Assembly (NCBI RefSeq): GCF_038592985.1
Contig: NZ_CP151951.1
Location: forward strand, 2,905,001 to 2,969,000
From: Paenibacillus sp. FSL R10-2782
Lineage (GTDB): Bacteria; Bacillota; Bacilli; Paenibacillales; Paenibacillaceae
DNA: 64,000 bases
Reading direction: 5' to 3'
Under the pieces are notes generated by a model that was not told where the DNA came from, did not search any database, and worked only from the letters and a program-made list of their open reading frames with translations. The position numbers and the translations under genes are program-made. Positions 47,546-56,189 of this stretch are shown here, piece by piece (within the stretch, counting starts at the first letter, position 1; every line of letters begins with the position of its first letter).

Positions 47546-48699
47546 TTGCTCGCCTCCTTTATACGTTCAGGAGAAAAGCTGCTTATTCCAAGCTCAGCCA
47601 CACCAGCCCCTTTTAACAGCGCTGCAATCGCACGCCCGGTAGCTTCGCTCAGCAACACACCGTTCCGGTAGTGTCCGACCGCAGTATATACTCCTTCCAC
47701 GCCGGGAACAGATCCAATACAAGGACGCCCCGCCGCTGCCTGCGGACGCAAGCCCGCCCAAGTGCGTATAAAAGAAGCTTCACGGACGCGAGGCAGCCAG
47801 GCAGAAGCACGGACCAGCAGCCCCTCCAGGCTTCCAATAGTGACCTCTTTGTCATACTGATGTGGCAGACTCGTCGCCCCAATCCAAAGCTCGTTATTCC
47901 GCTTGGGCACCAGGTAAATATCATCGGCGTAAATAGTATATTCCAATGGATGATCCTTCAAGGAGACTGCAACAGCCTCACCCTTGACCGGATTAAGCGG
48001 ATATTCAAAACCAACCTGCTCCAGCAGTCGCATACTATCCAAGCCTCCAGCAATAATGACCTGTTCGCAGGAAAAAAAGCCTCTGTCTGTTTGCACGCCA
48101 CAAACTCGCCCATGCTGTACTATGAGTTGCTCCGCCTGTGTACCAGTCCATATTGTTGCTCCCAGCACCGTAGCTGCCCTTGTATAAGCACAGCAAAGCT
48201 GGGCCGGAGAAATCTGCGTCTCCTTTGATCGGTATATAGCCCCGATCACTTGACCATCCAAACCTGGAATTCGGCGGACCAATTCTCTGGCATCCCACCA
48301 CACAGGATGATCACCCTCTTGCGCAATAGCCGCATTCCAGCGTCTTTGTCCCTCGGCTTCCGAGCGGAAAGGAGTCACAAATCCTTCTGTCCGGAATTCT
48401 ACTGGAACACCGGACAAATGCTCCAGGTCACGAACCAGCTCGGGAAATGCATCCCGGCTTGAGCGAGCGAACTGTGCAAACTCCGGGTCGGTGAATTCCT
48501 CACTCTCTGCTGCCAGCATCCCGACCGCAGCTCCTGAGGCTCCCTCGCCCGGAATGAATCGTTCCACCAATATCGTACTGCGACCCTCCTTGGCCACATG
48601 ATAAGCAATCGAGCTACCGATGACACCTCCACCAATCACCAAGCATTCAGCATGTCCAATAGCTTGTGCCCCTGTTTTTATCTCTGGCATATGTTCCAT
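47542..48699 (-). CDS. thiO: Glycine oxidase
   Basis: FAD-dependent oxidase that turns glycine into dehydroglycine for ThiG. The FAD motif is VIGGGVIGSSIAYH near residues 21-34, and GLRPQAAAGRPCIG near the C-terminus is typical. 385 residues. GGAGAGGAG precedes the ATG at 48699; an ATG nine bases later is possible. This oxygen-dependent route implies aerobic thiamine synthesis rather than the ThiH route. Confidence 0.93.
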   Translation of the reverse strand: MEHMPEIKTGAQAIGHAECLVIGGGVIGSSIAYHVAKEGRSTILVERFIPGEGASGAAVGMLAAESEEFTDPEFAQFARSSRDAFPELVRDLEHLSGVPVEFRTEGFVTPFRSEAEGQRRWNAAIAQEGDHPVWWDARELVRRIPGLDGQVIGAIYRSKETQISPAQLCCAYTRAATVLGATIWTGTQAEQLIVQHGRVCGVQTDRGFFSCEQVIIAGGLDSMRLLEQVGFEYPLNPVKGEAVAVSLKDHPLEYTIYADDIYLVPKRNNELWIGATSLPHQYDKEVTIGSLEGLLVRASAWLPRVREASFIRTWAGLRPQAAAGRPCIGSVPGVEGVYTAVGHYRNGVLLSEATGRAIAALLKGAGVAELGISSFSPERIKEASK

Positions 48700-48754
48700 C
48701 TCTCCTCTCCACTAATGATTCTGCTTGCGGCGATCTCCTACTTTCGTTTCACCA

Positions 48755-49369
48755 CTACAGGCTGTGCACTACCCGATCCGCCATTCGCTTGTACGCCATC
48801 GCAGCCGCAACGGGGGACTCAGCCTCCCAGATGCCGGACATCACCGCAATTCCGCTTGCACCCGCAGTATACAGCTCGTGAATATGGCGTGGTTGTATGC
48901 CGCCTAGAGCGATCACAGGAATGTTCAGCAGCCTGCATATGCGCTCAAGCTGTACTATACCTCGCGGAGTAACACCAGGCTTGCAGTGAGTCTCATACAC
49001 ATGGCCATAGAGTACATAATCCGCTCCTGCCTGTTCGGCAGCCTGTGCCTCTTCCAAAGAATGCACCGACACCCCGCACCGCGTACCCTCTGAAAGTAAG
49101 CTTTTAACAGATGCAACAGGTAATCCGTCAGCCGGTAGCTGGATAGCTCCAACGGAGGTCAGCAATGCAACATCCACCCGGTCATTTACTGCAATTTGCT
49201 GTAAAGGAACTCCACGATTCACCATACTGCGGGTTAAAGCAAGCAATCCAGATGCGCCCTTCTGCTTCAAGCGCACGTGTACATAATGAACATACGGATG
49301 AATAGCAGCAGCCACTTGGGCAGTATGTGCATATGCATCGGAATTGCCTTCCATCGTAATTACGTGCAA
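48755..49369 (-). CDS. tenI: Thiazole tautomerase TenI (ThiE-like)
   Basis: 204-residue TIM-barrel protein of the ThiE/TenI family. It keeps VNDRVDVAL, YVLYGHVYETHCKPG and IPVIALGGI. The ThiE pyrophosphate loop is altered (IQLPADG in place of VHLGQ), and the order tenI-thiO-thiS-thiG-thiF matches the Bacillus operon, so TenI is preferred over thiamine-phosphate synthase. The start is a TTG at 49369 with GAGGTGAG 12 bases upstream; the next in-frame ATG is five codons later. First gene after the TPP riboswitch. tenA and thiD, present in the Bacillus operon, are absent. Confidence 0.86.
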   Translation of the reverse strand: MHVITMEGNSDAYAHTAQVAAAIHPYVHYVHVRLKQKGASGLLALTRSMVNRGVPLQQIAVNDRVDVALLTSVGAIQLPADGLPVASVKSLLSEGTRCGVSVHSLEEAQAAEQAGADYVLYGHVYETHCKPGVTPRGIVQLERICRLLNIPVIALGGIQPRHIHELYTAGASGIAVMSGIWEAESPVAAAMAYKRMADRVVHSL

Positions 49370-49532
49370 TTCGATCTTATTCTCACCTCACAATGGACTC
49401 AATGGTTGTAAGCTGACCCTGTATCTTTATAGTCTCATATCGTGCCATACGGTATGGACTAACCACGTTTACCAGCAAAAAAATGAAGGGGTACGGTATT
49501 ATGAATACGAATATATGAATACGAACGAAAAC

Positions 49533-49564
49533 GCAAAAAAACCACTTCCCGAAGGAAGTGGTTT
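49533..49564 (-). terminator. Riboswitch expression-platform terminator of the thi operon
   Basis: Eleven-base perfect stem closed by a TTCG loop (read on the minus strand) and followed by seven T. It lies between the TPP aptamer and tenI. Confidence 0.92.
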
Positions 49565-49659
49565 AACGTACGTCCAATAACCAAACGGATCATTATATCC
49601 GTATACGTATATCGTCCCACATACAAACAAAGTAATAAATTCGTTACCTTGCTTGTACG

Positions 49660-49755
49660 GCGCTCACTTCCCTACGCTGGCATAACCCAGATCAGGTGCA
49701 AAGGGTCCGAAATCCATTTATTCCGTCTCAGCCGCATGGGCGGCTCCCCTAGTGT
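49660..49755 (-). promoter_or_regulatory. TPP (THI-box) riboswitch
   Basis: On the minus strand the conserved blocks appear in order: CTAGGGGAGCC, the GCGGCTGAGAC pyrimidine-sensor bulge, GACCCTTTGCACCTGATCTGG, then TTATGCCAGCGTAGGGAAGTG. With the downstream terminator this is a standard OFF switch: thiamine diphosphate binding lets the terminator form and stops thi transcription. Confidence 0.97.
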
Positions 49756-49848
49756 AACTATTTTATTGTATCAGCTAAAGATAGCTTAGCATATTTTCCT
49801 AATCCTGCAAACCCTGCTTCTTGTGAAGCTTGGTACAGAACTGGATAT

Positions 49849-51402
49849 TTAATTGACTTTACTTGACCATTCTTCCACATTCCACGTTTTGGTTACCCAA
49901 TCCTCATAAAAGTCTGGTTCGTGAGATACGAGCAGTACCGTTCCTTTGTATTCCTTCAAGGCACGTTTTAGCTCATCCTTCGCTTTGATATCCAAGTGAT
50001 TGGTAGGCTCATCGAAAAGCACCCAGTTGCTTTCCCGCATTAGCAGTTTGCATAGGCGGACTTTGGCCTGCTCACCACCACTGAGCGCGGATAGCGGACG
50101 AGTGATATGCTCATTTTTCAAACCGCAACGCGCCAAATGCGCTCTGACTTCATGCTGGTTCAAGTGCGGGAATTCATTCCACACATCTTCAATCGGTGTA
50201 ACTTTCTCTGCGCGTACCTCTTGCTCAAAATAAGCTGGCTGCAAGAAATCCCCTTGATAGGTCTTGCCACTGATCGGCGGAATTTTTCCCAGAATGGTTT
50301 TGAGCAATGTCGATTTACCGACACCATTGTAGCCCACAATCGCAATTTTATCACCACGTTCAATCGTCATGGACATTTTAGGCAACAGGGCATGGGTGTA
50401 ACCAATTTCAAAATCAATACCCTCAAATACTGTTTTCCCGCTTGCACGCGCTTCTTTAAATTGGAATGTTGGCTTAGCCGCTTCTTCCGGTTTATCAATG
50501 CGCTCGATTCGATCAAGCTGCTTCTCACGACTCTTCGCCCGACCTGACGTAGAGGCGCGAGCCTTATTGCGTTGAATGAAATCTTCCTGCTTCTTAATAA
50601 AATCCTGCTGCTTCTCATAAGCTTCAATATGCTGATTTTTGTTCAGATCAGCCATTTCAAGGAACTTTTCATAATTGGCTGAATAACGGGTCATTTTGGC
50701 AAATTCAAGATGATAGATGACATTCACGACCTGATTCATAAACTCAGTATCATGAGAAATAAGAATAAACGCATATGGATAATCCTTCAGATAACGTGTA
50801 AGCCATTCAATATGCTCTACATCCAAATAGTTGGTAGGCTCATCCAGCAGCAGCACATTCGGCTTTTCCAGCAGCAGCTTGGCAAGAAGCACCTTGGTCC
50901 GTTGTCCACCGCTAAGTGCGGATACATCCCGATCCAGTCCTATCGCCGCTAGGCCCAGTCCATTCGCCATTTCTTCAACCTTCACATCGATGAGGTAAAA
51001 ATCCCCCATATCCAGTTGCTCCTGAATTTCACCCATCTGTTCCAGCAGGACTTCCAGTTCTTCAGGAGAAGCTTCCCCCATCTTGTCAGTGATCTGCATC
51101 ATTTCCTTTTCCAATTCCAACAATGGGAGAAAGGCGTCCTTCAGTACATCCCGCACCGTTTTACCGGGTGTCAGCTTGGTGTGCTGATCCAGATACCCAT
51201 AACGTACACGTGGAGTCCATTCCACTTTGCCTTCATCCTTAAGCAATTTTCCGGTCAGGATGTTCATCAGTGTCGATTTACCAACACCATTGGCTCCCAC
51301 CAAACCTACACGTTCCCCTGCGAGCAAACGGAAGGATACATTTTTAAACAATGCGCGGTCCCCAAAGTTATGGGATACATTTTCTACAGTCAATAAACTC
51401 AT
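49849..51402 (-). CDS. ABC-F family ATPase (YkpA/YbiT-like)
   Basis: 517 residues with two ABC cassettes and no membrane part. First cassette: GANGVGKST near 37, LSGGQRTK, LLLDEPTNYLD. Second: GYNGVGKST near 350, LSGGEQAK, LFDEPTNHLD. A charged linker (about 240-310) between them contains the P-site tRNA interaction motif region typical of ABC-F proteins, which act on ribosomes as translation factors. AAGGAG lies about 12 bases before the ATG at 51402. The frame opens 33 bases earlier without a ribosome site. A housekeeping role is more likely than antibiotic resistance. Confidence 0.94.
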   Translation of the reverse strand: MSLLTVENVSHNFGDRALFKNVSFRLLAGERVGLVGANGVGKSTLMNILTGKLLKDEGKVEWTPRVRYGYLDQHTKLTPGKTVRDVLKDAFLPLLELEKEMMQITDKMGEASPEELEVLLEQMGEIQEQLDMGDFYLIDVKVEEMANGLGLAAIGLDRDVSALSGGQRTKVLLAKLLLEKPNVLLLDEPTNYLDVEHIEWLTRYLKDYPYAFILISHDTEFMNQVVNVIYHLEFAKMTRYSANYEKFLEMADLNKNQHIEAYEKQQDFIKKQEDFIQRNKARASTSGRAKSREKQLDRIERIDKPEEAAKPTFQFKEARASGKTVFEGIDFEIGYTHALLPKMSMTIERGDKIAIVGYNGVGKSTLLKTILGKIPPISGKTYQGDFLQPAYFEQEVRAEKVTPIEDVWNEFPHLNQHEVRAHLARCGLKNEHITRPLSALSGGEQAKVRLCKLLMRESNWVLFDEPTNHLDIKAKDELKRALKEYKGTVLLVSHEPDFYEDWVTKTWNVEEWSSKVN

Positions 51403-51555
51403 AAGCTGTTTTTGGCTCCTTATTGTCATCGGCAATGCCGACTGTTCTTATTTCATATGCATTTCTTTCAAAGCCTTATTGTAGCACATCCAGTAGCCTT
51501 ATCGGAATATTGAAAATGGGTGAATTTGAAGGATTTTGATATTGTCTGCTTATAA

Positions 51556-51584
51556 AAAAAGAAAAACCACTCGTAGGAGTGATT
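51556..51584 (-). terminator. Tad-like operon terminator
   Basis: Eight-base arms with one G-T pair (51565-51572 and 51577-51584), followed on the minus strand by a T-rich run. It lies 23 bases after the last gene of the operon. Confidence 0.78.
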
Positions 51585-51607
51585 TATTTAAAGATTGTTT
51601 AAAGATT

Positions 51608-52597
51608 TTATTTATAGTCATTATCACATTTATATTCAAAATACCCTGAAGCAGCCGCAGATTTTTCATCTGTAAAACGCTCTGTCGCTTTAAAGGGGAC
51701 TGGGCAGGACTCTCTGTAAAAATATTTCATTCCGGTATCCGGCTCTACGCCGCCGATCATGGCTTGCTTCCTGACGACTCTTCCGCCACCGAACCCATAG
51801 TTATTGTAGTACCTGTCTCCAACCGGGATTCCCTGGAGAAACGCCATCAGCCCCACATCATCTACCGTGTTATACCATTCCTCTTGTGAGATAAGCGGTA
51901 GCGTAAATGTATAGGATATACCATTATGTGCTGCTTTTTCGTTATGGAGACTAATGAGTCGGCCCAGATCCTCCTGAATGCTGTGAACAATGGTGGAACG
52001 TCGTACTTGCTCAAAAGCTTCCGGGTCATTCAGCAACGAGATCGTTGTCTGTCCCTGAAGCTCCTTCTGAAAACCCTCTACCCACCTGTGATTCCTAGCA
52101 TCATAGGCATGTACATAATTATCCAAAGTAAACCCTACACTGTTACCTGCTGAATCGACGTAGGCATAAGGTTTTTTTTCACTCCATTTGGGTCCCTGGA
52201 CAGCTTGTCCATGCTCATCTGTGTAAGATTCGGAAGCGAACACATAATAGCCGTCATAGTCCAGAATCATAAGTGCAGGCATATAATCCAATAATGCGCG
52301 TTGTGCCACTGTATCCCCATCAATTCCCATATTAAGAAAAAGGGTATGCAGGAACGTGTGCAGCGCTTCTTCTTTATCTACACGAAAAAACTTGTCCGAG
52401 CCATACCCAGCCTCTCGTTCCTGACGCTCATTCTGTGAAAGCACGACACCTGCATCCTGAGCTGCGGTACGAAGGGCCGAGGTATATTTCATTTCCAATT
52501 GCTGTACTTCGCGCTGGTTCTGCACCCGCAGGTCACTAACCACGCTAAAGGGCAGAAAGAGCAGTATAAATATAACTGCAAAATCAGTAATCTTCAT
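51608..52597 (-). CDS. N-terminally anchored protein at the end of the Tad-like operon
   Basis: 329 residues, function not recognised. One hydrophobic segment at residues about 5-22 follows a very short N-terminus, so the bulk is outside the cell. The rest is a soluble domain rich in Tyr and Asp with no catalytic motif I can name. Its start overlaps the upstream gene by 14 bases (52584-52597), showing translational coupling. The topology resembles large TadE/TadG-type minor pilins or pseudopilins, which is an inference from position. Confidence 0.82.
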   Translation of the reverse strand: MKITDFAVIFILLFLPFSVVSDLRVQNQREVQQLEMKYTSALRTAAQDAGVVLSQNERQEREAGYGSDKFFRVDKEEALHTFLHTLFLNMGIDGDTVAQRALLDYMPALMILDYDGYYVFASESYTDEHGQAVQGPKWSEKKPYAYVDSAGNSVGFTLDNYVHAYDARNHRWVEGFQKELQGQTTISLLNDPEAFEQVRRSTIVHSIQEDLGRLISLHNEKAAHNGISYTFTLPLISQEEWYNTVDDVGLMAFLQGIPVGDRYYNNYGFGGGRVVRKQAMIGGVEPDTGMKYFYRESCPVPFKATERFTDEKSAAASGYFEYKCDNDYK

Positions 52598-53138
52598 TCA
52601 GAACCATGCCCCCGTAAGAAGCTGTAACCGCAGGTTTGCCGCTATCTGTCCCACCAAGGAGCCATGATTTGTACAAGTCCGCAGGAGTTCGATTCGTATT
52701 GTGTACCCGCACTGTAAAATAATCTCCTGACATCATGGTATACCGACGCGTTTGAGCCGGCTTTGGCTGCTGATTGTCCGGAAACAATACAGGCAAGATT
52801 TGCGGGCTATAGTAACCGTCATATACGGAGGAATAGTAGCCGAGAAAACTATCCGGCCTCGCCGCATCTGCATAGTCCGGTACATATTTTTTGTGCATAT
52901 GCTCCAATTCAACCTCATACGTATTTCCCGTCAGCTCTAGCTCACGTATAAAGTCGTTATACATTGTCGGTGTAATATATCCCTTGGTTCTCACCATATC
53001 AACAAAACGTACGGTTGAATGATACGTATTTAACCCGGAAATATCATTCTGCCGTTCAGCAGCTTGAGCTGCAGGCACTATGTACAAAAGCAATACAGCG
53101 AGCAGTGCCCCCAACAGCTTGGAAATAGATTGAACCAC
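52584..53138 (-). CDS. Small anchored/secreted protein of the Tad-like operon
   Basis: 184 residues from a GTG at 53138, one base after the preceding stop and behind GGGGGAGG. An N-terminal hydrophobic segment ending PAAQAAE could be a signal peptide with an AxA site or a membrane anchor. The remainder is Tyr-rich (GYYSSVYDGYYS) and unknown. A longer frame from 53195 would overlap the previous gene and lacks a ribosome site. Likely exported structural or minor subunit. Confidence 0.78.
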   Translation of the reverse strand: MVQSISKLLGALLAVLLLYIVPAAQAAERQNDISGLNTYHSTVRFVDMVRTKGYITPTMYNDFIRELELTGNTYEVELEHMHKKYVPDYADAARPDSFLGYYSSVYDGYYSPQILPVLFPDNQQPKPAQTRRYTMMSGDYFTVRVHNTNRTPADLYKSWLLGGTDSGKPAVTASYGGMVLNEDY

Positions 53139-53139
53139 T

Positions 53140-53535
53140 TCAGTCCTCCCCCAATTTCTCAAAACGTATGGATTGTATTTCTCCATACTGATCACGCTGT
53201 GGATTCATGGAATATAAAGAGGAAGCATCAAGAGCCGATACATCGGGCTCAAACGGTTCGGAATACATATCGTACACTGTACCATCGACTTGGACAGTAA
53301 TGCCGTCCTGCAAGTTCATACGGATTGCCTGCATTACTTGAGTTCCTTTGACCCGTTCTGGCATACTCACCTCTAAAGTACGATTGATACGCCCCTCGGA
53401 ATGCTCCTCCTGCTGCGATCTTAATTCCAGTGTAGTGCCCATCTGACTGGACAGTTCTGCTGCCGCTGCACATGCGGTTATAAACAGCGTAACTGACACA
53501 CCAAGCCGCAGCATACTTGAAGCGTGATCAGACAT
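53140..53535 (-). CDS. Small anchored protein of the Tad-like operon
   Basis: 131 residues with one N-terminal hydrophobic segment (LRLGVSVTLFITACAAAAEL), then a soluble region. No known domain. Start at 53535 is used, with GGGAG nine bases upstream; the ATG nine bases earlier abuts the ribosome site. It lies between the putative pilin and another anchored protein, so it is a candidate minor pilin. Confidence 0.78.
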   Translation of the reverse strand: MSDHASSMLRLGVSVTLFITACAAAAELSSQMGTTLELRSQQEEHSEGRINRTLEVSMPERVKGTQVMQAIRMNLQDGITVQVDGTVYDMYSEPFEPDVSALDASSLYSMNPQRDQYGEIQSIRFEKLGED

Positions 53536-53576
53536 GCTACACATCTCCCTTACAATTGTTATCCTTATTCTTCTTC

Positions 53577-54056
53577 CTAGGATTGGGTGAACAACAGCCC
53601 GCGAACAACGTTTGATTTATCCTTGACGATTTCCGCCTTGAATTTACCACTTGGATTTACATATTCGTTTTCTTTCTCACTCAGCGTATTCGTTATTTTT
53701 CCTGTCTTATCACTTCCACCATTCACCGCTCCATACTGTTCACTGTCTGTGCTAATGTTCAGAGCATTACCGTACCACTGACCTGCCATGTTTTTTCCGG
53801 TTTTAATCTGAATACCAAATTGGTCCTTACCCTGAAATTTTCGCAGCGCATTGGTCACCTGGGACCCGCTGATCGTTGTACCGTCATATACTGTAAAAGA
53901 GGCTTGAGACAACTCGGTCTGGATATCGGCAAAATTGTTTTGTGCCGTTTTGGTTGCCTCCTGTGCTGAAATAAACAAAATAACTACGATTGTGATCAGT
54001 GCAATGGTCAAAAATATGCCAGCAGCTACTTTTAAGGCTGTTGATGCGTTATTCAT
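53577..54056 (-). CDS. Putative pilin-like subunit
   Basis: 159 residues. After about eight polar residues there is a continuous hydrophobic helix (ALKVAAGIFLTIALITIVVILFI) and then a Ser/Gly/Asn/Thr-rich exterior domain, the layout of pilins and pseudopilins. A classical prepilin-peptidase G|xxxxE site is not obvious. AAGGAGAG precedes the ATG. It comes 48 bases after the platform-protein gene, the usual place for a structural subunit in such operons. Role inferred from topology and context. Confidence 0.75.
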   Translation of the reverse strand: MNNASTALKVAAGIFLTIALITIVVILFISAQEATKTAQNNFADIQTELSQASFTVYDGTTISGSQVTNALRKFQGKDQFGIQIKTGKNMAGQWYGNALNISTDSEQYGAVNGGSDKTGKITNTLSEKENEYVNPSGKFKAEIVKDKSNVVRGLLFTQS

Positions 54057-54104
54057 TATTTTTCTCTCCTTAGCTGTGATATCGTAACAGTCGTATTAAA
54101 ACTG

Positions 54105-56189
54105 CTATTGAATCTTTTGTATTTGCTCATAATAGCTATCCATTTGGACAAAGCTCATACCGATCAAAGGAATGACCAAATATAAAAAGATAAGTCCGTA
54201 CATCGGAGCAAAACCAATCATCCTTCCCCAGATGGCCTTGCTGTCTATCATTTTTTCATACTCCTGTTTTCTTTGTTCAAAATAGTAGGACATATGGGAA
54301 TCCAAATCGTCGAAGGCCTCTCGAATTGTAATTTTGCCCAAAGACAGATGCAGCTTGTCCACCAAGCGTTGAAATTCGGGGAGTGGCGCTTCTTCTTTCA
54401 ACAAGTCAAGTGCTGCCTCAGGCCCATGCTCATAATGAAGCAAGCATTTTTGTATAGGCCTTTTGAAAATAACCGAAAATCGGTTCAGCCATTCCAATAT
54501 TTCCTCAACAGACATTCGTTCCATGGCTCGCAAAATCGAAATGACCGTCTGAAACTGGTAAACCTCATGCCTCATATCCAAGCGCCGCATTTTTCGCTGC
54601 AAGTACAGTAAAAACATAGGCATCTGATAGGCTACATACCCGGCAACCAAACTAATCAGCACTTCCCACCACTTGATGTATTCCGCGTTCCACGCTCCCA
54701 GCTTTTGCAAAATACGACGCGTATTTTCGGAAAGCTGCTCCGGAGTGGCTATGCTACCAGAAACGCGCTCCAGCGCTGCGTACGTCTGCTCATAAGTACT
54801 GTCCGCCCTCATATTTAGCGCGTGCATCATTTTGCGGTCAATTTCACTCTGCTTTAAAGCTTCCTTTTCCTCCACCGTACTCAAACGTCCAAACATTTGT
54901 CCCGATTGAACCGGAGCGTAAAGAATATGTGTTTTCTCAGCTTCATGTAAAATAAATACTGTACTGATGCTGAGCACTAGTCCTGCGATAAAAAGAGTGA
55001 TTCTGCGTATGTACAGCCACTCCAGCTTGACCTCTGCACCACTTTCCTTTAGCAGCCGGGTCAGTTGGAAATAAGAGGGCATATGCTGCTGCGGAATTAA
55101 AGCATCCACCACACTACGAATAAAGGGGAAACGGTACAGCTTTTGCTCCCAGACCCGCCGTCCTTTGCCTGCACGATATCCAGTCTCGTCAGTCTGTTGC
55201 AGCTTTTGGAGCAGGAAGTAAGATACAATAATTACAATATAGACGGACAATTTTGTGATAAAGCCCCATTTCCCCTGATAAAACTCATCCATAGATGGAA
55301 AGCTGGACCTTGCCCATCTTTCGATTGGCGTTGTAAAGAAAACAGGTGCAAGTGCGATCACATTTAAACTTTTGAGCAGGTAGTCCAGTTTGTTTCTCCG
55401 CAGCAGTTCTAGCTGGATTTCGCGTGCAAGACTGCCAAGTCCCTTTAAATAAATGGAGCCTCCCTCTTCAATCCGGTCACCAAACTCCATTACCATATAC
55501 GAGATACCGGCAAAGGCTTTTAAAAACCGACTTGGAGCAGACTCATAATATCTTTCCAGCGCTTCGTGCGGATCAACGTCCGTCAGCGCCTCATGAATAA
55601 GTCGCGCATGCCTTCCAGCCTCAGCCCCTGCCAAATCGGCCGCCTCGGATATTGCCTCCTCCACCATGCCGTGCTGATGATAATGATGGCGTACATTGGC
55701 GAACAATTCGATCATCTGTGCAAGCAGTCTTTTTTCCATCCGGCTAATCGCCATATCTAAGATGAGACTGTTAATCACCACTCCGCATAACAGAGCCAGT
55801 ATGGCAAACTCTATCCCCGGTTTCATCATAAGCAATACAATCCCGCTGCAAGCAAAAGCCCCCCAAATGAACAACGTCATCTTCATCGTCTCAAGGCGAA
55901 GCTTATATTCATCGTAGGCATGCAAACCGGATAATCGTTTGCGTACACTCGTGATATACCCAGATGTAATAGGGAATCTCATGCCTAGCGTGTACAACTT
56001 GTGCATTGCAGATTGCAATTGCCGTTGCAGCACTGCTTTTCCCTTCCGTCCCTCTCGCACAGAATGGATTCGCCCTCTGCGAACTGCATGACCATTACGC
56101 TTACGCAACCACCACAAAGTCACATAGAGAAGCGCAAAGCACCCACCCGAAATGAGCAAAACCCACAGTAAAATTTCTTTAAGACTCAT
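54105..56189 (-). CDS. Double-length TadB/TadC-like inner-membrane platform protein
   Basis: 694 residues. It looks like two GspF/T2SSF-type units in one chain: N-terminal unit (helices near 8-28, 107-150 and 318-337) and C-terminal unit (helices near 405-425, 535-555 and 660-680), each with a cytoplasmic helical domain. Canonical Tad loci have two separate genes, tadB and tadC. The start overlaps the TadA-like gene by 11 bases. It would form the membrane platform that the ATPase turns or pushes. The fusion call rests on length and helix pattern. Confidence 0.82.
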   Translation of the reverse strand: MSLKEILLWVLLISGGCFALLYVTLWWLRKRNGHAVRRGRIHSVREGRKGKAVLQRQLQSAMHKLYTLGMRFPITSGYITSVRKRLSGLHAYDEYKLRLETMKMTLFIWGAFACSGIVLLMMKPGIEFAILALLCGVVINSLILDMAISRMEKRLLAQMIELFANVRHHYHQHGMVEEAISEAADLAGAEAGRHARLIHEALTDVDPHEALERYYESAPSRFLKAFAGISYMVMEFGDRIEEGGSIYLKGLGSLAREIQLELLRRNKLDYLLKSLNVIALAPVFFTTPIERWARSSFPSMDEFYQGKWGFITKLSVYIVIIVSYFLLQKLQQTDETGYRAGKGRRVWEQKLYRFPFIRSVVDALIPQQHMPSYFQLTRLLKESGAEVKLEWLYIRRITLFIAGLVLSISTVFILHEAEKTHILYAPVQSGQMFGRLSTVEEKEALKQSEIDRKMMHALNMRADSTYEQTYAALERVSGSIATPEQLSENTRRILQKLGAWNAEYIKWWEVLISLVAGYVAYQMPMFLLYLQRKMRRLDMRHEVYQFQTVISILRAMERMSVEEILEWLNRFSVIFKRPIQKCLLHYEHGPEAALDLLKEEAPLPEFQRLVDKLHLSLGKITIREAFDDLDSHMSYYFEQRKQEYEKMIDSKAIWGRMIGFAPMYGLIFLYLVIPLIGMSFVQMDSYYEQIQKIQ

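Noticed and set aside
49849..51402. ABC-F gene as an antibiotic-resistance determinant
   Set aside because: Motifs fit the housekeeping YkpA/YbiT type; nothing nearby suggests ribosome-targeting antibiotic exposure or leader-peptide control.
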